A stretch of 64,000 nucleotides of DNA from Siniperca chuatsi (lineage: Eukaryota; Chordata; Actinopteri; Centrarchiformes; Sinipercidae): the NCBI RefSeq assembly GCF_020085105.1, contig NC_058055.1:15625822-15689821 (forward strand), read 5' to 3'. The notes beneath the pieces are model-generated. The model saw only the letters and a list, made by a program, of their open reading frames with translations. It ran no database searches and was not told the DNA's origin. The position numbers and the translations under genes are program-made. Every line of letters starts with the position of its first letter. Positions within the stretch are counted from its first letter, which is position 1. Shown here piece by piece: positions 23,009 through 33,850 of this stretch.

Positions 23009-23287
23009 GGGGGTGGCTGTGGCTTAGTGGTGGAGCAGGTTGTCCACCAAGCAGAAGGTTGGTAGCTCAATCCTGGCTTCCCCCAGCCTACATGTCGAAG
23101 TGTCCTTGGGCAAAACACTGAACCCCAAGCTGTGTCTTTGGTGTCTGTGAAGAATTAGTTAGTTTCTTTGAACTGATGAGCAGTTAGCATCTTCCATCAG
23201 TGTGTGAATGGGGTGAATGCGACATGTAGTGTGTGAAGTTGGAAGACTAGAAAGGCACTATACAACTACAGTCCATTTCCATTTACT
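23009..23287 (+). mobile_element. tRNA-derived SINE
   Basis: The head has pol III box A-like TGGCTTAGTGGTGGAG and box B-like GGTAGCTCAATCC. The body carries the percomorph SINE phrase GTCGAAGTGTCCTTGGGCAA with ACACTGAACCCCAAG, and the end reads AGGCACTATACAACTACAGT with CCATTTCCATTTAC. This is a near full-length copy immediately 5' of a truncated OR. Confidence 0.82.
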
Positions 23288-23329
23288 TCTATCTTATGAT
23301 AGAAACATCTGATTTCATCAGACATCAAA

Positions 23330-23965
23330 TTTCTGTTTAACCATCGCTACATCCCCTACAACGACTGCTTGGCATTCCTTTTTTTCTGCTACACCTGCCT
23401 TTCAATGCAGGCTCTTAATCTGGTTGCACTTGCCTATAACAGACAGATAGCTATCATCTTCCCACTGCACTATCATGTGAAGATGACCCACAGGTTCATG
23501 CTGTCTTTGATTGCCTCTTTCTGGGTATTTGCTATAACTATTACACTCATTGCAGTTGGCCTTCTTACAAGACTTTCCTTCTGTAAGTCTGTGGTTATTA
23601 ATAGCTATTTCTGTGACCAGGGCCAGATATACTGGCTTGGCTGCAATGATGTTACCCCCAACCGTGTAATTGCTGGTTTGTCATCAAATATTATTCTTTG
23701 GATTCCACTAGTATTTATCTTGGCAAGCTACTGTGGTATTGCCTATGTCTTGTCAAAAAAGTCTACAGCTAAGGAAAGAGTGAAGGCCTTTAAAACCTGC
23801 ACAGGTCACCTTTCATTAGTGGCAATCTATTTCCTCCCTATCATATTTGTGTATCGCTTTGGGGAATCAATTTATCCAAATGCCATCATAAACCTGTCTC
23901 TGAACAAGGCAGTTTTGCTTCTTTGTGTTGAACGTCCCCCTTCTCCCTATGAGAAAGATGATTAG
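23330..23965 (+). pseudogene. Odorant receptor pseudogene, both ends lost
   Basis: Homology to the plus-strand OR subfamily begins abruptly in the loop before TM3 ([13 protein letters not shown]), 40 bases after a SINE, and TM1-TM2 are absent. The middle is open: [12 protein letters not shown] (the AYDR box with D to N and L to Q changes), [15 protein letters not shown] and [10 protein letters not shown]. After INLSL at about 23911 the sequence changes and TM7 with NPIIY is missing, replaced by unrelated residues before a stop at 23965. Without TM1, TM2 and TM7 it cannot be a working receptor. The TM5 region differs clearly from the neighbours, so it derives from another subfamily member. Confidence 0.87.
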
Positions 23966-24183
23966 CCGAATTAAAAACTGCTTGATAACTGGTTCAGGCT
24001 GCTTATAGGATGAAATTCGTATTTGATTGACAGTGGATTGTAAGCCTCTGATTGGCCAAATAAAAAAAATGATTGACAGTTACCCCGCCCATTCAAAGTC
24101 TCTGGTCTGCAGAGATATCCTACTCTCAATTTTCAGGAGTAGCATTCTCCCAGTTAAACTTTCATGTGTATTATATCGTTAAT

Positions 24184-24556
24184 TTAAAGGAGCAGTGTGT
24201 AGGATTTAGTGGTGAAATTGCAGTTTGTAACCATTTGAATACTGCTCGCCTCCCCTTCCAAGTGTGTAGGAGAAACTATGGTGGCCGCGAAACTCGCGAA
24301 AGACACGAATGGCCCTCTCTAGAGCCAGCGTTTAGTTTGTTCGTTTGGGCTATTGTTGAAACGTGGCAGTGCAACATGATGGACTCCGTGGAAGGTGACC
24401 CGCTCCTTTTGTAGATAAAAATAGCTTATTCTAAGGTAATGAAAACACAACAATTCTTATTTTTAGGTGATTATGCACTAATGAAAACATACTTATAAAT
24501 ATTATATTCCATTTCTGCCAGTAGATCCTCCTAAATGTTACACACTGGTCCTTTAA
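24184..24556. mobile_element. TTAA-flanked MITE
   Basis: The 373-bp element has imperfect terminal inverted repeats: TTAAAGGAGCAGTGTGTAGG at the left, and a right end whose reverse complement is TTAAAGGACCAGTGTGTAAC. Both ends start at TTAA, which fits a TTAA target site as used by piggyBac-like transposases. It is a common type of repeat in percomorph genomes. The internal 113-codon frame looks like chance. Confidence 0.75.
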
Positions 24557-24869
24557 CTTTATAAACTTTATAGTTTTGAACCAGCACCGACAGTATTAGG
24601 ATCAAGTAGTTTGTGAAAAAATAAGGTGTGTCAGATTAAGTATTAAGGTATTTCAATGTGTCAGCTTCATATTTAATCAACATTTAAGTAAATATGAGTG
24701 TGGCATTGGATCCCTAGATGTAGTTGTTCCTACAGAATGTTCAGCAGTTCAAACCGTTTAATCTTGTATTGTGAAGACAATTACACAGGTTGAAGTGTTT
24801 CAATATCCAGTTCATGACCATGTGACACAGCTATCTGCATTTCTACTGTCTCACAGTGACAGAGGAAAA

Positions 24870-24930
24870 TATAAATGACAGGTCTCTCACAGTACAACTC
24901 ACCTGAGTGTACTGCACACTTAATACTGAG
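24870..24930 (+). promoter_or_regulatory. Candidate TATA box and 5' non-coding exon of the OR at 25038
   Basis: TATAAAT at 24870-24876 lies about 25-30 bases before a possible start near 24900. The presumed exon ends at 24930 in a good donor context (ACTGAG then GTGAGT). Confidence 0.5.
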
Positions 24931-25020
24931 GTGAGTTTGATTTCATCATCTTTTATCAAACAATTCAGCTGTGTAATCCTTTATTATATATTCTGTTATT
25001 TTCTCTTTTTACACATTTAG
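24931..25020 (+). other. Predicted 5' UTR intron of the OR at 25038
   Basis: Donor GTGAGT at 24931, and a pyrimidine-rich stretch ending TTTACACATTTAG at 25020. A short non-coding first exon spliced just before the coding exon is usual for OR genes. The 90-bp intron is predicted from these signals only. Confidence 0.6.
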
Positions 25021-25037
25021 GGAAACAGATATTCGTA

Positions 25038-26051
25038 ATGGGCCCAGAAGAGAAAGCTGCTACTATATTTAATGGCACATTTGTTCGCCCTGCAAAATTC
25101 TATCTCAGTGGGTTTTCCAACATCCCTCATGTTAAGTATTACTATGTCTTCCTGTGTTTTGTCTATATCATGACTGTCATTGGGAATGGCCTCCTTCTGT
25201 CAGTTATTTACCTGGTCAAGACTCTACATACTCCTAAATACATGATTGTGTTCAACCTGGCTTTGACAGATATGTGTGGGAGCACTGCTCTCATCCCAAA
25301 ACTCTTAGACACATTTTTATTTGACAGGACATACATTGTCTATGAGGCTTGTTTAAGTTACATGTTCTTTGTTTTATTCTTTGGAAGTGTGCAGTCATGG
25401 ACACTTGTCACAATGGCATATGACAGATTTATAGCAATTTGCTTCCCTTTAAGGTATCATAGCATTGTAACTACACCAGCTATTGCTATGATGTTGCTGT
25501 TTGTGTGGTTCATTTTACTGAGTGTAATAGCGTGCATGGTTGGGTTTATTAATCGCCTCTCCTTCTGTAGCTCTTTGGTGGTAAAGAGCTTTTTCTGTGA
25601 TCATGGACCAGTATTTAGTCTGGCCTGTAATGACATGTCTTTAAATAATTTAATGGCACGTGTCGCTTTCATTATAATCCTCTGTATTCCTCTTGTATTG
25701 ATAGCAGTGACATATGTTTGCATTTCCATAGCACTGAGCAGGATTGCATCGGGAGAGAAACGAGTCAAAGCATTGAAAACTTGTACTTCTCACCTGATTC
25801 TTGTGGCTATTTTCTTCCTACCAGTTCTGAGCACCAACATAGCTACATTGGCCTCTTACATCCATCCTAATGCCAGGATCATAAACTCCTCTTTGACCCA
25901 CACCTTACCATCTTTGCTCAATCCCATTATATACTCTTTAAAGACAGAAGAAGTGCTGAACTCTATCAGGAAGCTTTGCAAAAGAAATAGGATTAGCAAC
26001 ATAACCTTATCTAAGAAGGTGAACTCTATCACTGCTATAATGACACATTAA
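25038..26051 (+). CDS. Odorant receptor, fish type, intact (distinct subfamily)
   Basis: A 337-residue seven-transmembrane odorant receptor. The ATG at 25038 is 18 bases after a predicted splice acceptor. Motifs: sequon NGT at 12-14; IGN at 48-50 in TM1; LHTPKY at 63-68; C105 at the TM3 start; MAYDRFIAIC at 126-135, the most canonical of the window; loop-2 cysteines SFC, FFC and LAC at about 177, 187 and 197; KALKTC at 244-249; NPIIY at 295-299. It is clearly diverged from the other plus-strand ORs, with which it shares the YYYVF and TPKY patterns. A damaged copy of its 3' end lies 0.9 kb downstream. Role: olfactory GPCR, ligand unknown. Confidence 0.94.
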   Translation: MGPEEKAATIFNGTFVRPAKFYLSGFSNIPHVKYYYVFLCFVYIMTVIGNGLLLSVIYLVKTLHTPKYMIVFNLALTDMCGSTALIPKLLDTFLFDRTYIVYEACLSYMFFVLFFGSVQSWTLVTMAYDRFIAICFPLRYHSIVTTPAIAMMLLFVWFILLSVIACMVGFINRLSFCSSLVVKSFFCDHGPVFSLACNDMSLNNLMARVAFIIILCIPLVLIAVTYVCISIALSRIASGEKRVKALKTCTSHLILVAIFFLPVLSTNIATLASYIHPNARIINSSLTHTLPSLLNPIIYSLKTEEVLNSIRKLCKRNRISNITLSKKVNSITAIMTH

Positions 26052-26447
26052 GGAGAGTTACAATCGTGTTTTGTAACTTTTTACAACTACAAAACTATTA
26101 TGTGTAAGCACTATAATTTCACTTTTTGAAATGGTTATCATTTGGCATTTTGTAATTTACTGTGTTTTGCTATGTAACAAGACCAGATAAAATAGTTTGA
26201 CTATATTGCATTAGCCATACAATGATTTTCTGCGAAAAATGAAATCAGGGAATTCAGTGTGTTGTGTGTGTACTGTACACTGCTTAAGATAACAATTATT
26301 TTGGACAAAGATGCAGTACATCATTTTGTGTGCATCTGTTAAATTTTTGGAGACATATTAGTAGGTTGGAGCTCTCAAACAGAGATATTTGGTTAGATTA
26401 CATATACATTAGTATCCTGGTTTTGAGCATTATCTTGATTTTGATCA

Positions 26448-26757
26448 GAGCTACAGTGATTAATCAATTAATCGACTAGTTAAATGACAGAAAATGAATC
26501 AGCAACTATTTTGATAATAAATTAATTGTTATTTTTCAAGCAAAAAATGCCAAATATTCTCTGGATTTGATGCTTTTCTTTGTCGTTTGGGTTTTGGACT
26601 GTTCATGTAATAAAAACTAAATTTAAATGCATCTTCATGGACTGTTGGACATATTAAAAGAGGCCTTTTTCACAATTTTCTGACATTTTATAAACAACGG
26701 ATTTATTCAATTAATTGAGTAAATAATTAATTGATACTGAAAATAATTGTTAGTGTT
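26448..26757. mobile_element. hAT-like MITE (ATTAATCGATTAATC family)
   Basis: The element contains AATCAATTAATCGACTAGTT near its left end, TTTTTCAAGCAAAAAATGCC, TTTTCTGACATTTTATA, and an inverted AATTAATTGATACTGAAAAT with AATTGTTAG at the right. This is the widespread vertebrate repeat whose ends read roughly GCTGCAACTAACGATTA. The copy is old and its termini are degraded. Confidence 0.6.
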
Positions 26758-26967
26758 AATATATCCAGTTTTATGAAACCAAGATGTGCATCAAATAATT
26801 GGGATACCTGATCATAACCGGGATATTAATGTACATGTCAATGTGCTCATTAAGTACTGCTAAATCAACTTGAATCACAGTAAATGATTAGATAAACCAT
26901 TCAATTTTTACAATATTTAATAATATTAATACTTAACTGTACGTGCTGTTCTCAGCAAACATCACCC

Positions 26968-27350
26968 TCAGTTAATCCCATTATGTACGCTTTAAAGACA
27001 GAAGAGCTGAACTCTATCAGGAAGCTTTGCAAAAGAAATAGGATTAGCAACACAACCTTATGCAAAAAGGTGATCTCTTTATCACTGCTATAATGGCACA
27101 TTAAGGAGAGTTAGAATTGTGTTTTCTAACTTTTTACTATTAACATCTTACTACTAAGTACTACAATTTTCATACAAAAATGGCTGTCGTGGTATCTTGT
27201 TATTTACTGCATTTTGCTAATAAGAAGGCCAAAGAAAATGGTTTCATTACATTGCATTAGCCATACAATGATTTCCTGTGCAGAATTAAGTCAGGGATTT
27301 CCATATGTTGTGAATTGTTGTTGTGACTGTACACTGCTAACATTGCGAAT
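26968..27350 (+). pseudogene. OR 3'-end fragment (tandem partial duplicate)
   Basis: The fragment repeats the last about 40 codons and about 250 bases of 3' flank of the OR at 25038: NPIMYALKTEE, then LNSIRKLCKRNRISN. Relative to the parent it has an in-frame loss of three bases after TEE and a change near the end that alters the last residues. The flank alignment (TTGCATTAGCCATACAATGA) continues to about 27350. TM1-TM6 are absent, so this is a relic of another gene copy or of a partial duplication. Confidence 0.85.
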
Positions 27351-28411
27351 ATTTAGGAAAAAGAATTAAACCATCTGCTACTCTGTTCTGAAATTACTTT
27401 ACTGGCGTTGTCTTAAAGGACAGGTGTGACACAATGACCTCCTTAAACTATCTCTGAGAGCATCTCCAACAACAGTAACCACTTGTTTTTGTATTTTACA
27501 GTACTGCGCTACATATATGTAGATATTTTAAAAATATATAAAATATAATAGATAGCAGTTTTAAAGTAAAAGAGAGCAAAAATCCAACACAGATTTCTGC
27601 TTGTATCAGTTTTCAAATCTTCAAAATTACAGTATTATTAATACTGTCAAAAGATTAAGCATGTAAAAGTCTCATACAGAGACGTGAATGCTGGCCTAAC
27701 ATTCTGCCATACCGGTTCAACATCCCTGGAACAAATTGTACCGTACATCAGTGTCCAGTGTTTCCATCAATGTTTGAACATCTATCCCATTTAATGAACC
27801 CATACTATCTGACTAAATTGTACTGCTCAGCTTTTGTAGCACTTTAATTTCCCTGCACAGGATCAGTTTTTTCACATCTTACCTTTACCTTTTAATCTCA
27901 CCTATACAGTATTTATTGTGTCTTGTCTTTGCTAATATTGCTCTGTGGAGGCAAAGGTGCAGCGGTTTTTAAGGGGGCAGTCACCCTACACTTTTATCTT
28001 ACATTCACTTCCATTAAAATCCAAAAGTAACCACAGCCATATGTGCAGAGTTTTTGCTAAGTTCAAGCTTGGTAAAATAATGACTGATAAGTAGACATGA
28101 TGTAAACAGTTTTGTCCAAAAGAGGTAATTAGGACTCACAGGCTGAAGATGAAACATGGAGGAGTCTACAATTCTGGTAGACTTGCACCATCTAGTGGTT
28201 TATACATGTACCTTAATGGATTAGTGGATTACAGTTGAAATATGCAGTACAGAAACCAAAACAGAGGCAGCTTGGCTTGCTGTGTCACAGTGTCTACTAT
28301 GTCACTATTTTAGCATTAGCAGCTATATAGCTAACCAGTAAGGTTTTAGTCTCCTGCCTATATATTAAAATTTGTAATTTAATACTGTTTAATACTGTTT
28401 CCTGCTGCTTC
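27351..28411. other. Intergenic, no gene seen
   Basis: AT-rich sequence at the border between the plus- and minus-strand OR arrays. No gene or recognised repeat. Confidence 0.5.
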
Positions 28412-28620
28412 ATCAGCATAATGTAGCTGGGCACAGCCAGTGTGGGATATCATACGTTCAACAGGGTCATCCTCATTGTCTTTCTGGCTGCGGTCATGGG
28501 ATTAAGTGGACACCATCCTGTTTCAATGCACGGCGCTGACTCAGGCAATCTGCTGAGGACAACACGTGATGTTATTAATAAACAAATGATAATACAGTTT
28601 TAGGAACAACCACAGAACTT
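28412..28620 (-). pseudogene. coa4 pseudogene, N-terminal part
   Basis: On the minus strand from ATG at 28516 the reading is MVST, a stop, then SHDRSQKDNEDDPVERMISH and TGCAQLHYA. This parallels residues 1-34 of the intact coa4 at 35173-35427. It breaks off before the second cysteine. The flank to its right (GTTATTAATAAACAA, ATACAGTTTTAGGAACAACC) matches the flank of intact coa4, and weaker matches continue to about 29530 against 36430. It is thus a genomic duplicate with its intron, not a retrocopy. Confidence 0.82.
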
Positions 28621-28654
28621 CTGAGGTGTTTATACATCTTGTCTTTGCTGTTTG

Positions 28655-29085
28655 GGCCACTCAGCTGTGGAACTCTCTACCTCCCTACCTTTCCTTACTA
28701 TAACCCTTACTATAATTGTAAATTATTAAAATCACTTGTTCAAAAAATCTTTTTTGTAAGGGTCGATTAAGTCACTTTTAAGGAATGGAACAATACCACT
28801 TTTTGTCTCTCGATACTAAGTCTGAGGCATCACATTGGTTGAGATGTTCATGCACCAGCAATGGTAAAATTGCATTGTTACAATTTTATAATTACAGGCC
28901 AATACTGAATACTGAGGCCTGATACAATCCAGTTTATCAGATTAATCACTACATTTTAGCTGTGGTTTTAATGGTTTATATATAATATTACTTTTGGTCT
29001 AATTTTTATGTACTTTATGATTTGGTGAGTCACTTTGTCCCGAAAAGTGCTTAAACCATATAACATTTATTGAGTTCATTTTTGA
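28655..29085 (+). repeat. Probable L2-like LINE 3' end
   Basis: The plus frame contains TQLWNSLPPYLSLL, a phrase typical of the C-terminus of L2/CR1-type polymerases. A tail resembling TTTGTCCCGAAAAGTGCTTAAA follows at about 29033. It inserted into or next to the duplicated coa4 intron. Confidence 0.4.
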
Positions 29086-31991
29086 TAGTATGATTTTTTT
29101 CCCTGCATTTTTAGGTACCAGCAATGAAAATACTCGTCCGTTCTAAGCAGCAGCCCTCCAGGAGGAAAATCAGATCTGTCATGGATTTTAACATTATATT
29201 TTATTGTATTGCTGTATTGAGGGTTTTTTTTTAATCCTGACAGATCACTGAGAAGTTCCCCTTCCCTCTGGTGAGTTGGTACTTTCAATATCCTTCTGTT
29301 AACAAACTTGATGAGCACTGAATGCCTTTGATGAGTGGGTTTAATGAAATAGCACTACAAGGCGGCGATGATGCAAGACCGTCTGATATCACAGATAGGC
29401 TAAATTGTGCCGGGCTACCGTGAACATCTAGGTTAACTAACTGTTACGGACAGCAGCAAAAAAAAAAAAAATCATTTTAGACATGGAGGTATTAAACAAA
29501 GTTTTAGGCAGAAAACAACATAGATACAATTAAGAAATAGCTCATGTTTAGGTATTGAGAATGGGGTTAAAGTATCCATTACATTCATAACTATGAGCTT
29601 TTCATATCAACACTATCAGTTATCATATTGTTTCATGTAGGACATATTCATATATCCATTGGCTGTCAGTGGAAGCATTAATGACAAAACAAGTAGAAAA
29701 TGTCTAGGAAGGAAATTATTGTTGTTACTGTTCATTGGCTATTGCGATTTCTATTTTTTCAAATGTAGTAGACCATGTAGTGCTGTCACAGAACTGTCAT
29801 TCATGGTACAACTTGCACTGTACACATAAACCCACTAGAGGGCAGGCACTAATCAAATTACCATTCTCCAGTCTGCGTCCTCCATTATGGACAGTTAAAA
29901 GTACAGTGTGATATATTGTTGTATTGTATCTTAATTTGATATGTTTATAAGAGAACAGGCAAGAGCAGCCATACGTCTGTGGTGTGCACAGTGTCTCCAT
30001 GTGTGCCTCTGCTGTCTGACCCCTGTAATTAAGTGTCCATGTAAATCCCATATTTTGTATGATTCTCTATAAATTCTGAATGTCTTACTTGTTTGTACTA
30101 TGTTTGCACTGACTGTGGAAAAGAATTTCCTCCTTGAGGACAAATAAACTACCCATCTATCTATAAAGAAAATGTCCCTGTGTATTAAAGTACACGTAGG
30201 ACATGTTAATGTTTAATACCATATAATATAATTCAAATTTTATTATGTTTTAAGTTAACATGTACTGTAGAAACTAGAAAAAAAGTTATCTGTGGTAATC
30301 TAACGACCGATGTGAGTATGAATCTGGTGATTATATGTACCATATTAAAAACCTCAAGTGGTAAATTGCTCCAATAACCACCCTATCATGTGACTAATGT
30401 TCATCTCTGTTTGATGTTCGTAGAAGTAGGTTCTTAAATACTTTATTTTACTCAACCTAGAAGAAGAAACCAGGAGTTTCAAAGACTTCAAAGAGTCAGT
30501 AATGACCGAATAGGCCTAATACTTTTCAAATGACATATTTTTATTTGAACACAAGTAAATACATATTGTTTCATTATTACTCAAACAAAAGAACTAAACT
30601 GATGTGGTGCAGCAATATTGAACACATCATATTGAAAAAAATATTGCATACATACAAATAAACTGCTTTACAAGAGCACAGTTCTCTGGTAATATTGGTC
30701 TGCTCAAACCATCTTCAGTGGGGCACGAGGACCAAAAATTGTGTAATCAAATGTTTGAATAGCAATTCTTCTGAAATAAAAAAAAAAAATAGCTGTTAAA
30801 ATAATTTCCAGATTATGAACAGGGTTGATGTTGCAGTGACAGTTGAATCAGGCAGGCCAGTAGGCAAAGTTTGACAAGAACGTCTGAATTTACAAGAAGT
30901 ATAAGAGAATTACATTATCGTATACTAACTACTAGTATTTGTGATTGTGCCTGTGATCTGTACCGCTCTGTAATAATGGAGTTGAATGGTCACTTGTAGT
31001 TTTAGTTTCTGTCTGAGTGCAACCTTCAACCTCCACTAGCCCTACACACAGACAACCCACCACCACCATGCCCCAAACTGTAACCTCAACTTGTGTAACT
31101 TATTCTTATATCTGAATAATTGACTTTAAAAAAAGCCTTTGATTCCTGAGTTTGCTTGAGACACTCAAACAGCTCTTGTCTCTTCTTGTCTGTTCATCCA
31201 AAGTGCTGCATAAATCAGAGCTTAGTCACAGAGCACAGAGTGTAACACCTGCTTTAACTGTTCCCAGGATTCCTCACGTTGCAAAGACTGACTATTAGGT
31301 CGCATGAAACTCAGTATTGCATAATTATGTACCTGCTTTAGATTCATATAAATACAGTATAATATAAATGTTTTCTGTAACACATTCATGAGGCACTCTA
31401 TTAAAACTTGAAGAATTTACAAGAATTTGTGTGAACTTGGCTGGTAAAAAGTGAATATGCAGTGCAATATGATCACTTGTTTACTGCATAGTGTTTGTTC
31501 GCAGAGGATGGATTTATTGTTAAACAGGCCACAGTAAGCCAAAACAAAATTATTCTAATGGGTCCAATTTGTAATGCCATTACCAGAAAGTGGTGGTTAA
31601 TGACTTTAACAAACAAACATTTTACTGTTTTAAACATGAGGGAGGGAGGTGGCCGAATACAGTCATTGTTTTTGTGAAGATGTTATTTCATTAACACCTT
31701 CGGTCAAAAGGGCGGCAAGAGAAAAGCCAGTGGTTTTTATGCTTCCCACTTGCCAACTGTCCTCTGTTTACTTTTAGTTTAAGCAAATGACAAGTTTAAA
31801 CTCACATTGTTCCAAGGTCTGTAATTTTAGAAAATGATACCTACATTTTTATTTGCCCCTGCCCCATGCTCTTAACACTCCAAGTCAGGGTTTTATGAAG
31901 CTGCTCATACTTGTTAAATATAATTTGGAATAATGATAGAAGAAACCATCTTTTCATCGTGAACACGTCAAGCATGTCCTCAACGCACTGT
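29086..31991. other. Intergenic, decayed OR/coa4 unit flanks
   Basis: No gene is recognised. Bases around 29100 and 29500 resemble the coa4 intron (36310-36430). Bases near 30680-30730 (TCTGCTCAAACCATCTTCAGT) resemble conserved 3' flanks of minus-strand ORs at 39400, 44845, 49410 and 57025. A LINE-like tail with CTAT repeats lies at 30098-30160. This could be the remains of a unit whose OR has gone. Confidence 0.45.
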
Positions 31992-32100
31992 GTGGAGTTG
32001 TGTTCAGTTGCACAGAGGAGGTTGGCTGCATCTGCTGTTCTTTCGGTGTATTGTGGAAAGTCACCAAGCAGTCCTTGAGAGTCTGGACCTGGCTCTGGCC
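31992..32100 (-). pseudogene. coa4 pseudogene, C-terminal part
   Basis: The minus frame reads SQVQTLKDCLVTFHNTPKEQ followed by PTSSVQLNTT. It parallels SQVQTFKDCMMNFQNAQKEQ of intact coa4. The first CX9C motif and N-terminus are absent. It lies 0.4 kb downstream of the OR at 32520-33539. Confidence 0.8.
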
Positions 32101-32519
32101 AAATGATCTCTCTTTCAAAGTAGAGATTGTTTTACTTTTTCCCAACAAAAGCAAACATGTTGTTTTATTAGTTTCTCAAGCACTACAGCTGAAATTGCTT
32201 TGCTGCAGCCATCTAAATATGAGGAGGTAGGAATTTAATCTGTGAAAATAGAGCACACATGCTTTAAAAGTGCAGACATTTAATGCATGAAATCTTCAAA
32301 ACACACAAGAAGCTATAAAGTAAAAATTAGTTGATATTTTAGGTTTGGCCTACTGTGAAAGCCCTTATAATATTGGAAATGATTAAAACTATAGAAAAGC
32401 AGAGGATACTTTTTTTCTGACCAGTCAGGGCTCTGGCTTAAAATGAAACCTTTTTTCTGCAAAATCAGGTATTTAGAAAGAGTCCCTCCTCTTGGGTTTT
32501 TAACCCTCTACACAAACAT

Positions 32520-33539
32520 TTAGGGCCTACATTTTTCCTTCATTTTAAAAACTCTCCAATATTTGCTCTTATGTTGGTTTGTGCCGATTTGATTTTTTCT
32601 TACCAGTGCCAATGCTCTGATTCTGATCTCTTTGGTTTTCAAAGAATATACAATAGGATTGATGCAGGGTGGGAGGCAAGAGGCCAGCGACAGACTCAGC
32701 GCACACTGGTCCGGGTCAGTGAGACGCAGATAAAACGCGATAGTAAAAATGGTAATAAGAGGAATGTAAAACACACCAACAAGAATGATATGCTCAACAC
32801 AAGTGGCAAGAGCTTTCACCCGGCTGTCTAAAGATTTCATCCTGAACACAGTCACCAGGATGCTGACATATGACAGAAAAATAAAAATAAAGGGTCCTAA
32901 AAGAAGCAAGAAAGTAAGCAAAGAGGCCACAGACCACTGCAATGTGTAATCATTACAGGCGAGTCTAAACACAGGTGCATAGTCACAGAAATAGCTGAGC
33001 ACTCTGACAGAATTGCAAAAAGAAAGTCGCGTCATTATAACTATTGCAAACGCAACGATTCCCAGAGAAAAACACCAAGTCAGGCCGACAATACAAGACA
33101 TGCTCCGCAGTGTGTTGATTGAGTTCTGACGCAGAGGGAAATATATTGCGATCAACCGGTCATAGGCAAGTATAGCGAGTGCATATGACTCCAAAGTCCC
33201 AAAAGCATAGTAGACAAACATTTGTACCAAACATAAGTTGAATGGAATGAAATTGTCCTTAACGAGAAATATCTTCATCATGCTGGGAATAGTGCATGAG
33301 TTAAGGATTACATCAATTACTGCGAGGTTGACAACAGCCAAAAACTTTGGAGTGTGTAAACAACGATTAAAGACAATTACATAGATCACCAAACTATTGA
33401 ACAGCAATGTAACCACATAAACAAACGCTAGAAAGATGAAGTAGACACTGATGAAGGGAAATGTCTCAAATCCGATGATATAAAAGCCTGGAGGATGAAT
33501 GATGACAGAGTTGTTTAAAACAGTCCTGAGATTAGACAT
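32520..33539 (-). CDS. Odorant receptor, fish type, intact (minus-strand subfamily)
   Basis: A 339-residue seven-transmembrane odorant receptor. The ATG at 33539 follows a predicted 5' UTR intron and is shared by all paralogues (MSNLRTVLNNS). Motifs: sequon NNS at 9-11; FNS where many ORs have GN in TM1 (48-50); LHTPKF at 61-66; C103 at the TM3 start; AYDRLIAI at 125-132; loop-2 cysteines in SFCNS, YFCDY and LACND; KALATC at 242-247; NPIVY at 294-298. The C-tail differs from its paralogues and ends in KMKEKCRP. It would be an olfactory GPCR. The TM3 end reads AIYFPL where its paralogues have AICFPL. Confidence 0.93.
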   Translation of the reverse strand: MSNLRTVLNNSVIIHPPGFYIIGFETFPFISVYFIFLAFVYVVTLLFNSLVIYVIVFNRCLHTPKFLAVVNLAVIDVILNSCTIPSMMKIFLVKDNFIPFNLCLVQMFVYYAFGTLESYALAILAYDRLIAIYFPLRQNSINTLRSMSCIVGLTWCFSLGIVAFAIVIMTRLSFCNSVRVLSYFCDYAPVFRLACNDYTLQWSVASLLTFLLLLGPFIFIFLSYVSILVTVFRMKSLDSRVKALATCVEHIILVGVFYIPLITIFTIAFYLRLTDPDQCALSLSLASCLPPCINPIVYSLKTKEIRIRALALVRKNQIGTNQHKSKYWRVFKMKEKCRP

Positions 33540-33596
33540 AGTTGAACTCCACAGGCTGCGTGTTGGAGGACAGCATCTGTTTAAAAGCTCTCCAGT

Positions 33597-33850
33597 CTAA
33601 AGAACAGGGAAATCATATCATACTGTACATTAGACCTTTATAGAGGCTATAAACTACATGTATAACTTCCATGCCAGTTTGATGAGCACATTTAAATTCA
33701 GCAGAATATAAAATATATTCTCAGTAAGTTCAAACATGTATACATGTGCAAAAAAATCAGTGAATGCGGTTTACCTGACGTTCTCTTCAGGATTGTTTAG
33801 CAGCAGCTCTGTTTGATGCTGCATCCAAAAGCAGCAAACCGATGACTGCA
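33597..33850 (-). promoter_or_regulatory. 5' UTR intron and first exon of the OR at 32520-33539
   Basis: The minus-strand acceptor TTTCCCTGTTCTTTAG ends at 33597 and the donor GAACGTCAG then GTAAACC starts at 33774, giving a predicted 178-bp intron. The first exon starts somewhere right of 33775. A TATA-like AGTATATC (minus strand, near 33873) would put the start near 33845. The same splice signals recur upstream of four other ORs. Confidence 0.6.

Noticed and set aside
23009-23080. A tRNA gene
   Set aside because: Box A and B are those of a SINE head. A proper cloverleaf is not formed, and a SINE body and tail follow.
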